Shown piece after piece: positions 1 through 5,080 of a stretch of DNA of 5,080 bases (position 1 is the first letter of the stretch; each line of letters begins with the position of its first letter). The translations under genes were made by a program, and so were the position numbers. The notes below the pieces were generated by a model that saw only the letters and a list, made by a program, of their open reading frames with translations, did no database searches and had not been told where the DNA came from. Origin of the DNA: Bdellovibrionales bacterium (lineage in GTDB: Bacteria > Bdellovibrionota > Bdellovibrionia > Bdellovibrionales > Bdellovibrionaceae); NCBI GenBank assembly GCA_027320785.1, contig DAHVKR010000132.1:1-5080 (forward strand). The letters are read 5' to 3'.

Positions 1-141
1 CCGTCCTTCCTTGCTTCTAGAGTATTATCTCCTACTGAGCAAGATTTCCAAAAGCTCGTTAAATGTGCCAAATACCTCAACTCGACTAAACTACTCCCTC
101 TTACATTGCGCCCCTCATCTGGTGTTATTCTTGTTGCTTAT
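1..141 (+). other. Ty1/copia-like retroelement polyprotein fragment (RT/RNase H region), joined to recA
   Basis: Frame 1 translates without a stop into a peptide containing [19 protein letters not shown], then [13 protein letters not shown], then [14 protein letters not shown]. From memory, this order matches the segment of copia-type polyproteins between the reverse transcriptase and RNase H: an FL-TRV-x-PT-x-x-D-x-x-KL block, a YL-x-GT-x-x-L-x-L block, then a strand ending in YVDAS/A that holds the first RNase H Asp. Nothing in RecA looks like this; the RecA region just before VDAEHALD should hold the Walker A loop and a helix. The switch falls around 133-150, where VAYVDA is acceptable to both families. 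Such elements belong to eukaryotes, so I infer an assembly or library chimera rather than a natural fusion. The match was not tested by database search. Confidence 0.6.
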
Positions 142-978
142 GTGGATGCTGAACATGCGCTGGATGTTTCTTATGCACGCAAATTAGGTGTGAACACTGA
201 AGATCTTCTTCTCTCTCAACCGGACACTGGAGAGCAGGCTCTCGAAATTACAGAGACTCTTGTACGCTCTGGGGCCATTGATGTGTTGGTTGTGGATTCA
301 GTAGCAGCACTTGTTCCCCGTGCAGAGATCGAAGGCGAAATGGGTGATAGCCATATGGGTCTTCAGGCTCGCTTGATGTCACAGGCTTTGCGTAAATTAA
401 CAGCGGCTATCAATCGCTCTAAAACACTTGTGATCTTTATCAATCAAATCCGTATGAAAATTGGTGTGATGTTTGGAAACCCAGAAACAACAACAGGTGG
501 AAATGCTTTGAAGTTTTACTCATCTGTTCGTTTGGATGTTCGCCGCGTGGGTGCAATTAAGAGTGGTGATGATATTGTGGGTAACCGAACAGCTGTTAAA
601 GTTGTTAAAAATAAAATGGCGCCTCCTTTTACCAAAACTGAATTTGATTTGATGTACAATCAAGGGATCAGCGAAGAGGGTGATATTTTGGATTTGGCTG
701 TGACGGCGAATCTTGTTGAAAAATCAGGAGCTTGGTTCAGCTACAATGGAGAGCGAATGGGTCAAGGGCGTGATCAGGCTAAGAATTTCCTAAAAGAAAA
801 TCCAGCTATCAAAACAGAGCTTCGTTCTAAGCTTTTGGCTGCAAATGGCATCGGTCAGCTTTTAATGACTCAGCCAAGTACAATTGAGGCTGAAGAATCA
901 AAAGAGACGCAGGCGGTTGAAGTTATGACTGCAGAGGCGGCAGAAGAGACTCCTAAAAAGAAATCTCGTAAGCACTAA
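1..978 (+). CDS. recA: RecA recombinase, 5'-truncated, fused in frame to non-RecA sequence
   Basis: RecA is the ATP-dependent strand-exchange protein of homologous recombination and the LexA co-protease. The frame is open from base 1 to TAA at 976-978. RecA similarity begins at VDAEHALD (142-165), which contains the catalytic Glu. It continues through [12 protein letters not shown], the Walker B-type strand [10 protein letters not shown], the L1 region ([10 protein letters not shown]), [13 protein letters not shown], the L2 region ([14 protein letters not shown]), [12 protein letters not shown] and the C-terminal domain ([14 protein letters not shown]). The last ~10 residues (TPKKKSRKH) are basic, unlike the acidic tail of E. 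coli RecA. The N-terminal helix and Walker A loop (GPESSGKT) are absent. Codons 1 to ~45 instead look like a copia-type polyprotein (separate entry), so the gene as written could not bind ATP normally. The first ATG, at 106, lies in the foreign part and is probably not a real start. RecA identity is certain; the 5' end is suspect. Confidence 0.95.
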   Translation, partial: PSFLASRVLSPTEQDFQKLVKCAKYLNSTKLLPLTLRPSSGVILVAYVDAEHALDVSYARKLGVNTEDLLLSQPDTGEQALEITETLVRSGAIDVLVVDSVAALVPRAEIEGEMGDSHMGLQARLMSQALRKLTAAINRSKTLVIFINQIRMKIGVMFGNPETTTGGNALKFYSSVRLDVRRVGAIKSGDDIVGNRTAVKVVKNKMAPPFTKTEFDLMYNQGISEEGDILDLAVTANLVEKSGAWFSYNGERMGQGRDQAKNFLKENPAIKTELRSKLLAANGIGQLLMTQPSTIEAEESKETQAVEVMTAEAAEETPKKKSRKH

Positions 979-1006
979 AATACTGACTAAAGAGCGTGTA
1001 ATTTTG

Positions 1007-1036
1007 AAAAGCCCAGAGTTTACTCTGGGCTTTTTT
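1007..1036 (+). terminator. Rho-independent terminator of recA
   Basis: A perfect 8-bp inverted repeat, GCCCAGAG (1011-1018) and CTCTGGGC (1023-1030), encloses the tetraloop TTTA and is followed by six T (1031-1036). AAAA at 1007-1010 can extend the stem against the T-tract, so the structure may also act on the minus strand. It starts 28 bases after the recA stop. It should separate recA from the cytochrome gene that follows. Confidence 0.93.
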
Positions 1037-1074
1037 GTTGCCAAATGGCTGGTGAAATGAAAGGTTTCCGGGTG

Positions 1075-2742
1075 ATGAAATCGGCCCTTATTCTTTTATT
1101 AGCATTTAGTTTTTCGCCAGGAGTATGGGCTCAGTCTGAGCCTGACTGGTCGGAAGGAGCTGTCGTTCCAGAAGGTGGCCGTGCGAATCCTTATCTATGG
1201 CCTCAAGAAGAGCTAACACAGGAAATTCATGCGGGACGAACCCATGCCCTAGTTTACCCGGTCAGTGTAACAGGGATATTGCTTCCTGAGCGGCCGATGC
1301 AAAATATTTTCGATAATAAGACGAGTAATCCGTTTCGGAAACTTTTGAACTCACTCTTTAAAGGATTTGCTCAGGTTAAGAGTTATCAAGACTTATTTTA
1401 CTGGGTAGGTTTGCAAGATTATCCTTCTGCTGATTCGGTTGAAATTCCATACCCTCAAAGTACGAAACCTGATTATTTAATGGGTTACTCGCGACTTCAG
1501 AAAAATGGAGTGAATGTTTTTACCATTAGCTGCGCTGCTTGCCATGCCTCTCAACTATTTGGGAAAACGATCTTGGGTATGACGAATCGCTTTCCACGCG
1601 CGAATCACTTTTTTATACGTGGTGAAAAGATGGGGCGACTTTATAATCCCCATTGGTTCCGAGTTTTAACAGGAGCAACAAAGGCTGAAACTGAAATTAC
1701 AAGTGAGTCTGTTCAGAATCTAAACTCTATTGGTTTTAAAATGCCTGTGCAGTTAGGTTTGGATACATCGCTTGCGCAAGTGGCGCTCTCTTTGGATAAA
1801 AGGGCTCCCACGCCCTGGGCCGAGAAGAGTCCATATTATGAACAACACCCTCGTCCTGATATCTTAGACAATACAGCAGGGGATTCGAAGCCAGCTGTGT
1901 GGTGGAACGTCAAATATAAAAATAGATGGTTATCAGACGGATCTGTTGTAGCTGGAAATCCTATTTATACCAATATTATTTGGAACGAAGTGGGGCGTGG
2001 CACAGATTTACACAAGTTGGATAATTGGCTCTCTCAAAATCAAAACGTCATTCGAGAGATCACGACTGCCGTCTTTGCTTCTGAAGCACCTCGTATTGAA
2101 GACTTCTTCCCAGCCGAAAAAATTATTCCTGAACGGGCTAAGCGGGGCGAACTTCTTTTCAATGATACTTGTTCTGAATGTCATGGGACTTACAAAAAAG
2201 CTTGGAGTTTGCCTCAAGCTTCCCTTCTTCCATGGAGCGAGCAAATCAAAACCATTGCCGTTGATTATCCTCATAAAACTCATGTGAAAGATGTGGGAAC
2301 AGATCCTAATCGATATTTGATGATGAAGAGTTTAGAAAAACTCAATGGCCTTGCTATTTCAAAGAGGATTGGTGTGAAGATTGTGGCTCAGAAGGGATAT
2401 GTGCCACCTCCACTTGTGGGTATTTGGGCGCGTTGGCCTTATTTTCATAACAATTCCGTTCCCAGTTTATGCCAAGTCCTTACGGCTGGTCCCAAACGTG
2501 TGAAAGTTTACTATGCTGGAGAGGCGAGGGATCGAGATCGTGATTTTGATTTCGACTGCAACGGATATCCAAGCGGTATGAAGATTCCGGATGAGTGGTT
2601 CATCCCACAAATGAAATACGATACTCATCGTAAGGCGATGTCTAATCAGGGTCATGATGAGGGAATTTTCCTTGAAAATGGAAAGGAAATTTTCTCGGCT
2701 GAAGATAAGAGAGATTTGATTCAGTATTTGCAGACGCTTTAA
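1075..2742 (+). CDS. Exported di-heme c-type cytochrome, RoxA/MauG/BCCP-related
   Basis: This is a predicted periplasmic or secreted redox protein of 555 residues. The start at 1075 gives a clean Sec signal peptide (MKSALILLLAFSFSPGVWA, cut before Q20), with GAAAGG at 1059-1064 ten bases upstream. In-frame ATGs at 1045 and 1057 would only add a non-signal extension, and 1045 sits nine bases past the terminator T-tract. Two heme-binding motifs are visible: CAACH (153-157) and CSECH (366-370). Between them is a Trp/Arg-rich block, WWNVKYKNRWLSDGS (276-290), recalling the RoxA-like group. A C-terminal GIWARWPYFHNNSVPSL block (449-465) is typical of di-heme peroxidase relatives. The end, SNQGHDEG (523-530) then a helix finishing YLQTL, resembles RoxA-type proteins, where a late His ligates the second heme; H527 is the candidate here. 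Cys466 and Cys495 could form a disulfide. The substrate cannot be told: RoxA cleaves polyisoprene and relatives oxidise other substrates, so a rubber-oxygenase label is not justified. No clear promoter is visible in the 38 bases after the terminator. Confidence 0.9.
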   Translation: MKSALILLLAFSFSPGVWAQSEPDWSEGAVVPEGGRANPYLWPQEELTQEIHAGRTHALVYPVSVTGILLPERPMQNIFDNKTSNPFRKLLNSLFKGFAQVKSYQDLFYWVGLQDYPSADSVEIPYPQSTKPDYLMGYSRLQKNGVNVFTISCAACHASQLFGKTILGMTNRFPRANHFFIRGEKMGRLYNPHWFRVLTGATKAETEITSESVQNLNSIGFKMPVQLGLDTSLAQVALSLDKRAPTPWAEKSPYYEQHPRPDILDNTAGDSKPAVWWNVKYKNRWLSDGSVVAGNPIYTNIIWNEVGRGTDLHKLDNWLSQNQNVIREITTAVFASEAPRIEDFFPAEKIIPERAKRGELLFNDTCSECHGTYKKAWSLPQASLLPWSEQIKTIAVDYPHKTHVKDVGTDPNRYLMMKSLEKLNGLAISKRIGVKIVAQKGYVPPPLVGIWARWPYFHNNSVPSLCQVLTAGPKRVKVYYAGEARDRDRDFDFDCNGYPSGMKIPDEWFIPQMKYDTHRKAMSNQGHDEGIFLENGKEIFSAEDKRDLIQYLQTL

Positions 2743-2803
2743 ATTCTAGCGAACACAGTTTTTGAAACTACGCGCGCTGTTAACTCCAAAATGCGTATCC
2801 TCC

Positions 2804-2835
2804 CTGTAAGGCTTTCAAAGTAATGGAGCTTACAG
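2804..2835. repeat. 7-bp inverted repeat with 18-nt spacer
   Basis: CTGTAAG (2804-2810) and CTTACAG (2829-2835) are perfect reverse complements around an 18-base spacer that itself contains CTTTCAAAG. No T-tract follows, so it is not a standard intrinsic terminator. It could be a weak hairpin downstream of the cytochrome gene, an operator, or chance. Confidence 0.3.
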
Positions 2836-2896
2836 CGAATCAGAGCTCGTAGAACGACTATTTAAGTTGGAACAAACCTTGTAAGTACAGCTGCAT

Positions 2897-2903
2897 GGGG
2901 AGG
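2897..2903 (+). promoter_or_regulatory. Shine-Dalgarno deciding a GTG start
   Basis: GGGGAGG lies five bases before GTG at 2909. The same frame has a stop at 2882-2884 and no other usual start between, so this site fixes the hydrolase start. The SD also lies inside a five-codon reading frame, ATG at 2895 to TGA at 2910-2912 (MGRFK), whose stop overlaps the GTG. Confidence 0.75.
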
Positions 2904-2908
2904 TTCAA

Positions 2909-3757
2909 GTGACCTTATTCATTACAGATTCATTTTTAAGTGCTCAGGGTATCGAAAAAGACCAGTATCTTTCTTCGTTATTGATGCCCCTAGAGGCTCA
3001 TGAGCTTCATGATTTTGATGTTTTGTGGAGTGAGAATTTGCCTTTGCAAAAATCGATGAAAAGAATTCGAGAGAGGTTGCTGAAGCCGACTCATAGCTCG
3101 ATTAATATCATTGCGCATGGAAAAGGTGGCTTGGACACTTTAGAGTGCCTTCTGCGCTACCCAGAATTACTTACGCGAGTGAATAGACTGATTTTCGTTC
3201 AATCTCCATTTTGGGGAACTCCACTGGCGGATTTCTTAGTGGGGCATGCAGTTATTTCACCTATGGTCCAATTAATAAGTTGGTTCAAGGGAGTTCCATT
3301 TAAGGCGATAGAAGAATTAAGCGAGTTGAGTCGCCAGGTTTATATGATTGTAAATCGAGAGAAGATTCAGAAACTTTTATCAGAAATTCCAACGATGACC
3401 ATCGGGACAAGTCTCGAAATGCCTTTTCAGTCTATCACGGTGAGTGAAAAACTGATGAAGAGTGTCCACCGCTTAGTTTCGAAATACTCAGGCCCGCATG
3501 ACGGTTGGGTCCCATTATTTTCCACTCGGCTATCCACGGAGTCTCATATTCAGTGGGAGAATACTTCTCATTGGGATTTAGCTGCAGGTGAAAAATCAGC
3601 TGAAATTAAAAATTTAATTTATCAATTTATAAACGATCCACATATATCAGTTAAGCCTTTAGAGCTTGCTGAATCTCCTGCGAAATTTCCTTGGGGTCCG
3701 TCTGAGGAGCATAGCGATTCAAGACTTGACCGTTCTTACCAATTAGAAATTTCGTAA
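2909..3757 (+). CDS. Alpha/beta-hydrolase-fold lipase-like protein lacking the nucleophilic Ser
   Basis: The 282-residue product resembles lipase-type alpha/beta hydrolases. The nucleophile-elbow region reads INIIAHGKGGLDTLECLL (65-82), where active relatives usually have HSKGG or HSxGG. Residue 71, at the Ser position, is Gly (GGA, 3119-3121). The next strand, RVNRLIFVQSPFWGTPLADF (90-109), matches the lipase segment after the elbow. A late Asp in GPHDGWVPL (195-203, D198) and a His in SHWDLA (220-225, H221) sit where the triad Asp and His belong. The oxyanion-type N-terminal strand is also altered: LFITDSFLS where VHG is common. Fold, Asp and His are thus kept while the nucleophile is lost, suggesting a pseudoenzyme, a changed mechanism or a sequence error. 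No signal peptide is evident, so it is probably cytoplasmic. The fold seems complete by about residue 243. The remaining ~40 residues, mostly encoded antisense to the peroxidase gene, look like a non-domain tail. It may stand alone; the next gene is convergent. Confidence 0.82.
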   Translation: MTLFITDSFLSAQGIEKDQYLSSLLMPLEAHELHDFDVLWSENLPLQKSMKRIRERLLKPTHSSINIIAHGKGGLDTLECLLRYPELLTRVNRLIFVQSPFWGTPLADFLVGHAVISPMVQLISWFKGVPFKAIEELSELSRQVYMIVNREKIQKLLSEIPTMTIGTSLEMPFQSITVSEKLMKSVHRLVSKYSGPHDGWVPLFSTRLSTESHIQWENTSHWDLAAGEKSAEIKNLIYQFINDPHISVKPLELAESPAKFPWGPSEEHSDSRLDRSYQLEIS

Positions 3758-4160
3758 AATTCCATTTGATGGCTTCCGTTCCTAAGATACCAGGAGCGGA
3801 GGCCTTCATCCATTGATAAACGGGGGCGGCGTTGACTCCGTTTACATCCACTTTGGCTAAAACAGGAAAAGTGATATCATAGTTGAGTTGACAAAACTGC
3901 TGGATCTCTTCATTAGAGCCAGGCTCCTGAGCGCCAAACTGATTACATGGAAATCCTAAAATCGTAAAGCCTTGGTCCTTGTACTCGCGATAAAGAGCCT
4001 CGAGTCCCTTATACTGAGGGGTAAAGCCACACTTGCTAGCTACATTCACTACGAGTGTTACATGATCCTTCATCTGACTGAGTGGATAGTCTGCGTTGTG
4101 AGAGTCCTTAACGATGAATGAATGAAAATTTTCTGTCGAGTTTGTTTGGGAAGATGACAT
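3651..4160 (-). CDS. Glutathione peroxidase family thiol peroxidase
   Basis: This enzyme reduces hydrogen peroxide and organic hydroperoxides using thioredoxin or glutathione. The 169-residue length is normal for bacterial members. Family motifs in order are VNVASKCGFTPQYKGLEALY (38-57) with peroxidatic Cys44, LGFPCNQFGAQEPG (68-81) with Gln78, and KWNFTKFLIGKNGQVLNRYA (132-151) with Trp133 and Asn134, which completes the Cys-Gln-Trp-Asn tetrad. Cys44 replaces the selenocysteine of animal enzymes. Cys90 in QQFC is where thioredoxin-dependent members keep their resolving Cys, so I infer a two-Cys, thioredoxin-linked mechanism. No signal peptide is seen, so it is likely cytoplasmic. The start is fixed by AAAGGAG (4167-4173, minus strand) six bases before ATG. 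Its 3' 107 bases overlap the end of the convergent hydrolase gene. It resembles genes named gpx, gpo or btuE, but the symbol is not certain. Confidence 0.96.
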   Translation of the reverse strand: MSSSQTNSTENFHSFIVKDSHNADYPLSQMKDHVTLVVNVASKCGFTPQYKGLEALYREYKDQGFTILGFPCNQFGAQEPGSNEEIQQFCQLNYDITFPVLAKVDVNGVNAAPVYQWMKASAPGILGTEAIKWNFTKFLIGKNGQVLNRYAPQTDPKEISQEIQQALKA

Positions 4161-4166
4161 ATCAGT

Positions 4167-4173
4167 CTCCTTT
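4167..4173 (-). promoter_or_regulatory. Shine-Dalgarno of the peroxidase gene
   Basis: On the minus strand this reads AAAGGAG, six bases before the ATG at 4160-4158. It is a near-consensus site and supports efficient translation from this start. Confidence 0.85.
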
Positions 4174-4375
4174 AATTTTAGCTTGGTGAGCGGATTCTAT
4201 TCGACTGAGCTAAGCCAAGTACTAAATTGTGAATTCGTAAACTATATAAATATTTCCTTCATCTGTTGAGACTTTAATGAGAGATGTCGCACGCCAGCGA
4301 CGAACTCAAATATATTCTATTTAGCTTGCTGAGTTGGAGTCAGGTTGACCCTGAAAAGATGGAACAGAGTTTGCT

Positions 4376-4404
4376 TTGGGTGTTGTTACGCAAAAATTTA
4401 TAGT
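4376..4404 (+). promoter_or_regulatory. Weak candidate promoter for the small exported-protein gene
   Basis: TTGGGT at 4376-4381 (half matching TTGACA) and TATAGT at 4399-4404 (close to TATAAT) are separated by 17 bases. Transcription would begin near 4411, leaving only a very short leader before ATG 4425. AT-rich DNA often shows such pairs, so this is tentative. Confidence 0.22.
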
Positions 4405-4424
4405 ATTACGAATGGGGGCGAAGG

Positions 4425-4805
4425 ATGACGGCAAAGTTAGTTTGGGCTGTGAGGGTTTTGGGGGCGTTACTGCTGACATCAGTACGCGCAAATGCAGGGC
4501 AAGGTTCTGCTGTAGTGTATGAAGTAAATGTCGGGACTTCTTGCTGCGAACTCCAAGAATATTTAAATCGATCAAAAGTAAACTATTGGTTTGTTAACGA
4601 TGATCGAAATAACAAATTATATCTAATAATGTATGCGAATGAAGTAAACAAATGGAATGAATTTTATGCGGAAGATTTTGCCCCTAATTTCAGGAAAAAT
4701 AGAAGTGAAAATGATTTGTATGAATATTTAAAAGAAAAAAATATCATTCACAGCGTGAATGCAAATGATTCTGTGATTTGTGGTACAGCAAGTGTCGGTA
4801 AATAA
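4425..4805 (+). CDS. Small predicted exported protein, unknown function
   Basis: I do not recognise this 126-residue protein. Residues 1-24 look like a Sec signal peptide: Lys4 and Arg10, a hydrophobic VLGALLLTSV core, and ANA before Gly25. The predicted mature part of about 102 residues is polar, rich in Asn, Glu and Lys. It has a vicinal Cys40-Cys41 pair and a lone Cys119 near the C-terminus, so a periplasmic disulfide is possible. There is no lipobox or further membrane segment. An in-frame stop at 4401-4403 rules out a longer start with usual codons; the G-rich run at 4414-4418 may serve as SD. Its last 14 bases overlap the earliest likely start of the peptide-binding-protein gene, so the two are probably co-transcribed and translationally coupled. 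The 5' third has about 50% GC, while the rest is below 30%, so either the gene is mosaic or a sequence join lies within it. An exported partner of the transporter is a guess from position only. Confidence 0.65.
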   Translation: MTAKLVWAVRVLGALLLTSVRANAGQGSAVVYEVNVGTSCCELQEYLNRSKVNYWFVNDDRNNKLYLIMYANEVNKWNEFYAEDFAPNFRKNRSENDLYEYLKEKNIIHSVNANDSVICGTASVGK

Positions 4806-5080
4806 GCTTTTGAAGCTAGCAATTGTAATTTCATTATTTGCTATTTCGGTTTTAGCTATAAGGAATAAAATGAATAAAAAAACAGATTTTAAAAAAACAC
4901 TAGACGTAGCTTACCCTTTAGCGAATGTTATTGAAAAAGGTTTGGATCCAGCAAATATAGTGGATGCGACACAGGGAAATTTAATTTTAAATCTATATGG
5001 AAGATTGTTTGAGTATGATGACGAAGGGCAACTTCATAAGAACCTTGTAAAAAGTTACAAATGGAACTCAAACAGATTAG
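4792..5080 (+). CDS. ABC transporter solute-binding protein, family 5 (oligopeptide type), 3'-truncated
   Basis: The frame runs off the window, leaving 96 codons. The visible sequence resembles the N-terminus of OppA/DppA-type periplasmic binding proteins, which capture peptides (sometimes nickel or opines) for an ABC importer. From the GTG at 4792, the hydrophobic KLLKLAIVISLFAISVLA (5-22) makes a good signal peptide without a lipobox Cys. Next comes LDVAYPLANVIEKGLDPANI (37-56), matching the family's LDPA motif. Then come NLILNLYGRLFEYDDEGQL (63-81) and LVKSYKWN (85-92), matching the usual LYEGLFEYD-x-x-G and LAESWEW blocks. Start choice is difficult. GTG 4780, GTG 4792 and TTG 4810 keep the signal but lack a good SD. 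ATG 4870 has AAGGA at 4860-4864 but would remove the signal. I favour 4792 because the family is exported. The gene overlaps the preceding one, suggesting an operon. Confidence 0.82.
   Translation, partial: MSVNKLLKLAIVISLFAISVLAIRNKMNKKTDFKKTLDVAYPLANVIEKGLDPANIVDATQGNLILNLYGRLFEYDDEGQLHKNLVKSYKWNSNRL
4860..4872 (+). promoter_or_regulatory. Internal Shine-Dalgarno and ATG in the binding-protein gene
   Basis: AAGGA (4860-4864) lies five bases before an in-frame ATG (4870-4872), which is Met27 of the signal-bearing form. It is the best ribosome site in this gene, yet initiation here would skip the signal peptide. It is either a second start giving a cytoplasmic form, or chance similarity in A-rich DNA. 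Confidence 0.4.

Larger units (their letters stand above)
2743..2908. other. Intergenic region between cytochrome and hydrolase genes
   Basis: No credible gene lies here. It holds the inverted repeat at 2804-2835 and a looser pair, TTTGAAA (2761-2767) and TTTCAAA (2813-2819). I found no T-rich rho-independent terminator for the cytochrome gene and no well-spaced -35/-10 pair for the hydrolase gene. The right end carries the hydrolase ribosome binding site. Confidence 0.6.
4161..4424. other. Divergent intergenic region between peroxidase and small exported-protein genes
   Basis: This 264-bp stretch must hold promoters for both outward genes, unless they lie elsewhere. It has AT-rich segments near 4236-4255 and 4308-4322. 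A short inverted repeat, GTCGC (4286-4290) and GCGAC (4297-4301), has a six-base loop. For the plus-strand gene, TTGGGT (4376-4381) and TATAGT (4399-4404) are 17 bases apart and form a weak promoter candidate. I could not pick a convincing promoter for the peroxidase gene or a recognisable OxyR or LexA site. A minus-strand open frame at 4321-4575 shows no family features and is not called. Confidence 0.5.
4550..5080. other. Low-GC segment (about 30%) after an abrupt compositional break
   Basis: Hand counting by 60-base rows gives about 30% GC over 4561-5080. The row 4441-4500 has 34 of 60 G or C, and the row 4561-4620 has 14 of 60. Sampled rows in recA and the cytochrome gene vary from about 30 to 58%. 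The change falls inside the small exported-protein gene. It fits acquired DNA, a mosaic gene or a chimeric join; no repeat, integrase or tRNA edge is visible at the break. Confidence 0.55.

Noticed and set aside
106..108. ATG 106 as the true recA start
   Set aside because: It lies in the non-RecA part and would give a RecA without Walker A; the frame is open back to base 1.
1045..1074. Upstream ATGs (1045, 1057) as the cytochrome start
   Set aside because: They would put a polar stretch before an otherwise clean signal peptide, and 1045 lies nine bases after the terminator T-tract without an SD.
2008..2283. Minus-strand open frame of 91 codons inside the cytochrome gene
   Set aside because: It is antisense to well-supported heme-motif coding sequence and has no recognisable domain or ribosome site. 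The plus-strand +1 frame at 1997-2287 is rejected for the same reason.
2467..2655. Minus-strand open frame of 62 codons over the cytochrome 3' end
   Set aside because: It is antisense to conserved cytochrome sequence and has no features of its own.
2895..2912. GGTTCAAGT resembling a tRNA T-loop
   Set aside because: No acceptor, anticodon or D-arm pairing can be built around it; the G-rich part is better explained as the hydrolase SD.
4286..4301. GTCGC/GCGAC inverted repeat as a regulator site or terminator
   Set aside because: A five-base stem with no T-tract and no match to an operator I know is too weak to call.
4321..4575. Minus-strand open frame of 84 codons
   Set aside because: Low-complexity, Ser/Pro-rich product with no motif. 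It overlaps the signal-peptide gene on the other strand and no SD stands out.

Overview
The window reads as a fragment of a Gram-negative bacterial chromosome, most likely a Bdellovibrionota or former deltaproteobacterial relative. The grounds are the RecA type, periplasmic c-type cytochromes with Sec signals, Shine-Dalgarno-led genes and a GC content in the mid-40s. The placement rests on remembered family sequences and is tentative. The length and partial genes at both ends fit a short (possibly metagenomic) contig.

Layout: (1) 1-978 is one open frame. From about base 142 it is RecA, from the catalytic-Glu motif to the C-terminus. The first ~45 codons are not RecA: they resemble the RT/RNase H region of a eukaryotic Ty1/copia polyprotein. 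The join lies in a short stretch that suits both families, which suggests an assembly chimera. (2) 1007-1036 is a strong rho-independent terminator. (3) 1075-2742 encodes an exported di-heme c-type cytochrome of the RoxA/MauG/BCCP-related group. (4) 2743-2908 is non-coding, with a small inverted repeat. (5) 2909-3757 encodes an alpha/beta-hydrolase-fold, lipase-like protein whose nucleophile position is Gly instead of Ser. (6) 3651-4160 on the minus strand is a complete thiol-type glutathione peroxidase. It converges on the hydrolase and overlaps it by 107 bp. (7) 4161-4424 is a divergent intergenic region. (8) 4425-4805 encodes a small exported protein of unknown function. It overlaps the 5' end of (9), a truncated ABC-transporter solute-binding protein of the oligopeptide (family 5) type that runs off the right edge.

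Functionally the window is mixed: DNA repair (RecA), periplasmic redox chemistry (di-heme cytochrome), peroxide defence (Gpx) and peptide uptake (binding protein). Only the last two plus-strand genes look like an operon. From about 4550 to the end GC falls abruptly to about 30%, with the break inside the small exported-protein gene; this could mean acquired DNA or a second chimeric join. The observations most worth checking are the copia-like/RecA junction, the Ser-to-Gly pseudo-lipase, the long convergent overlap and the compositional break. I see no CRISPR array, IS element, tRNA or rRNA, and no clearly new defence or mobile system.
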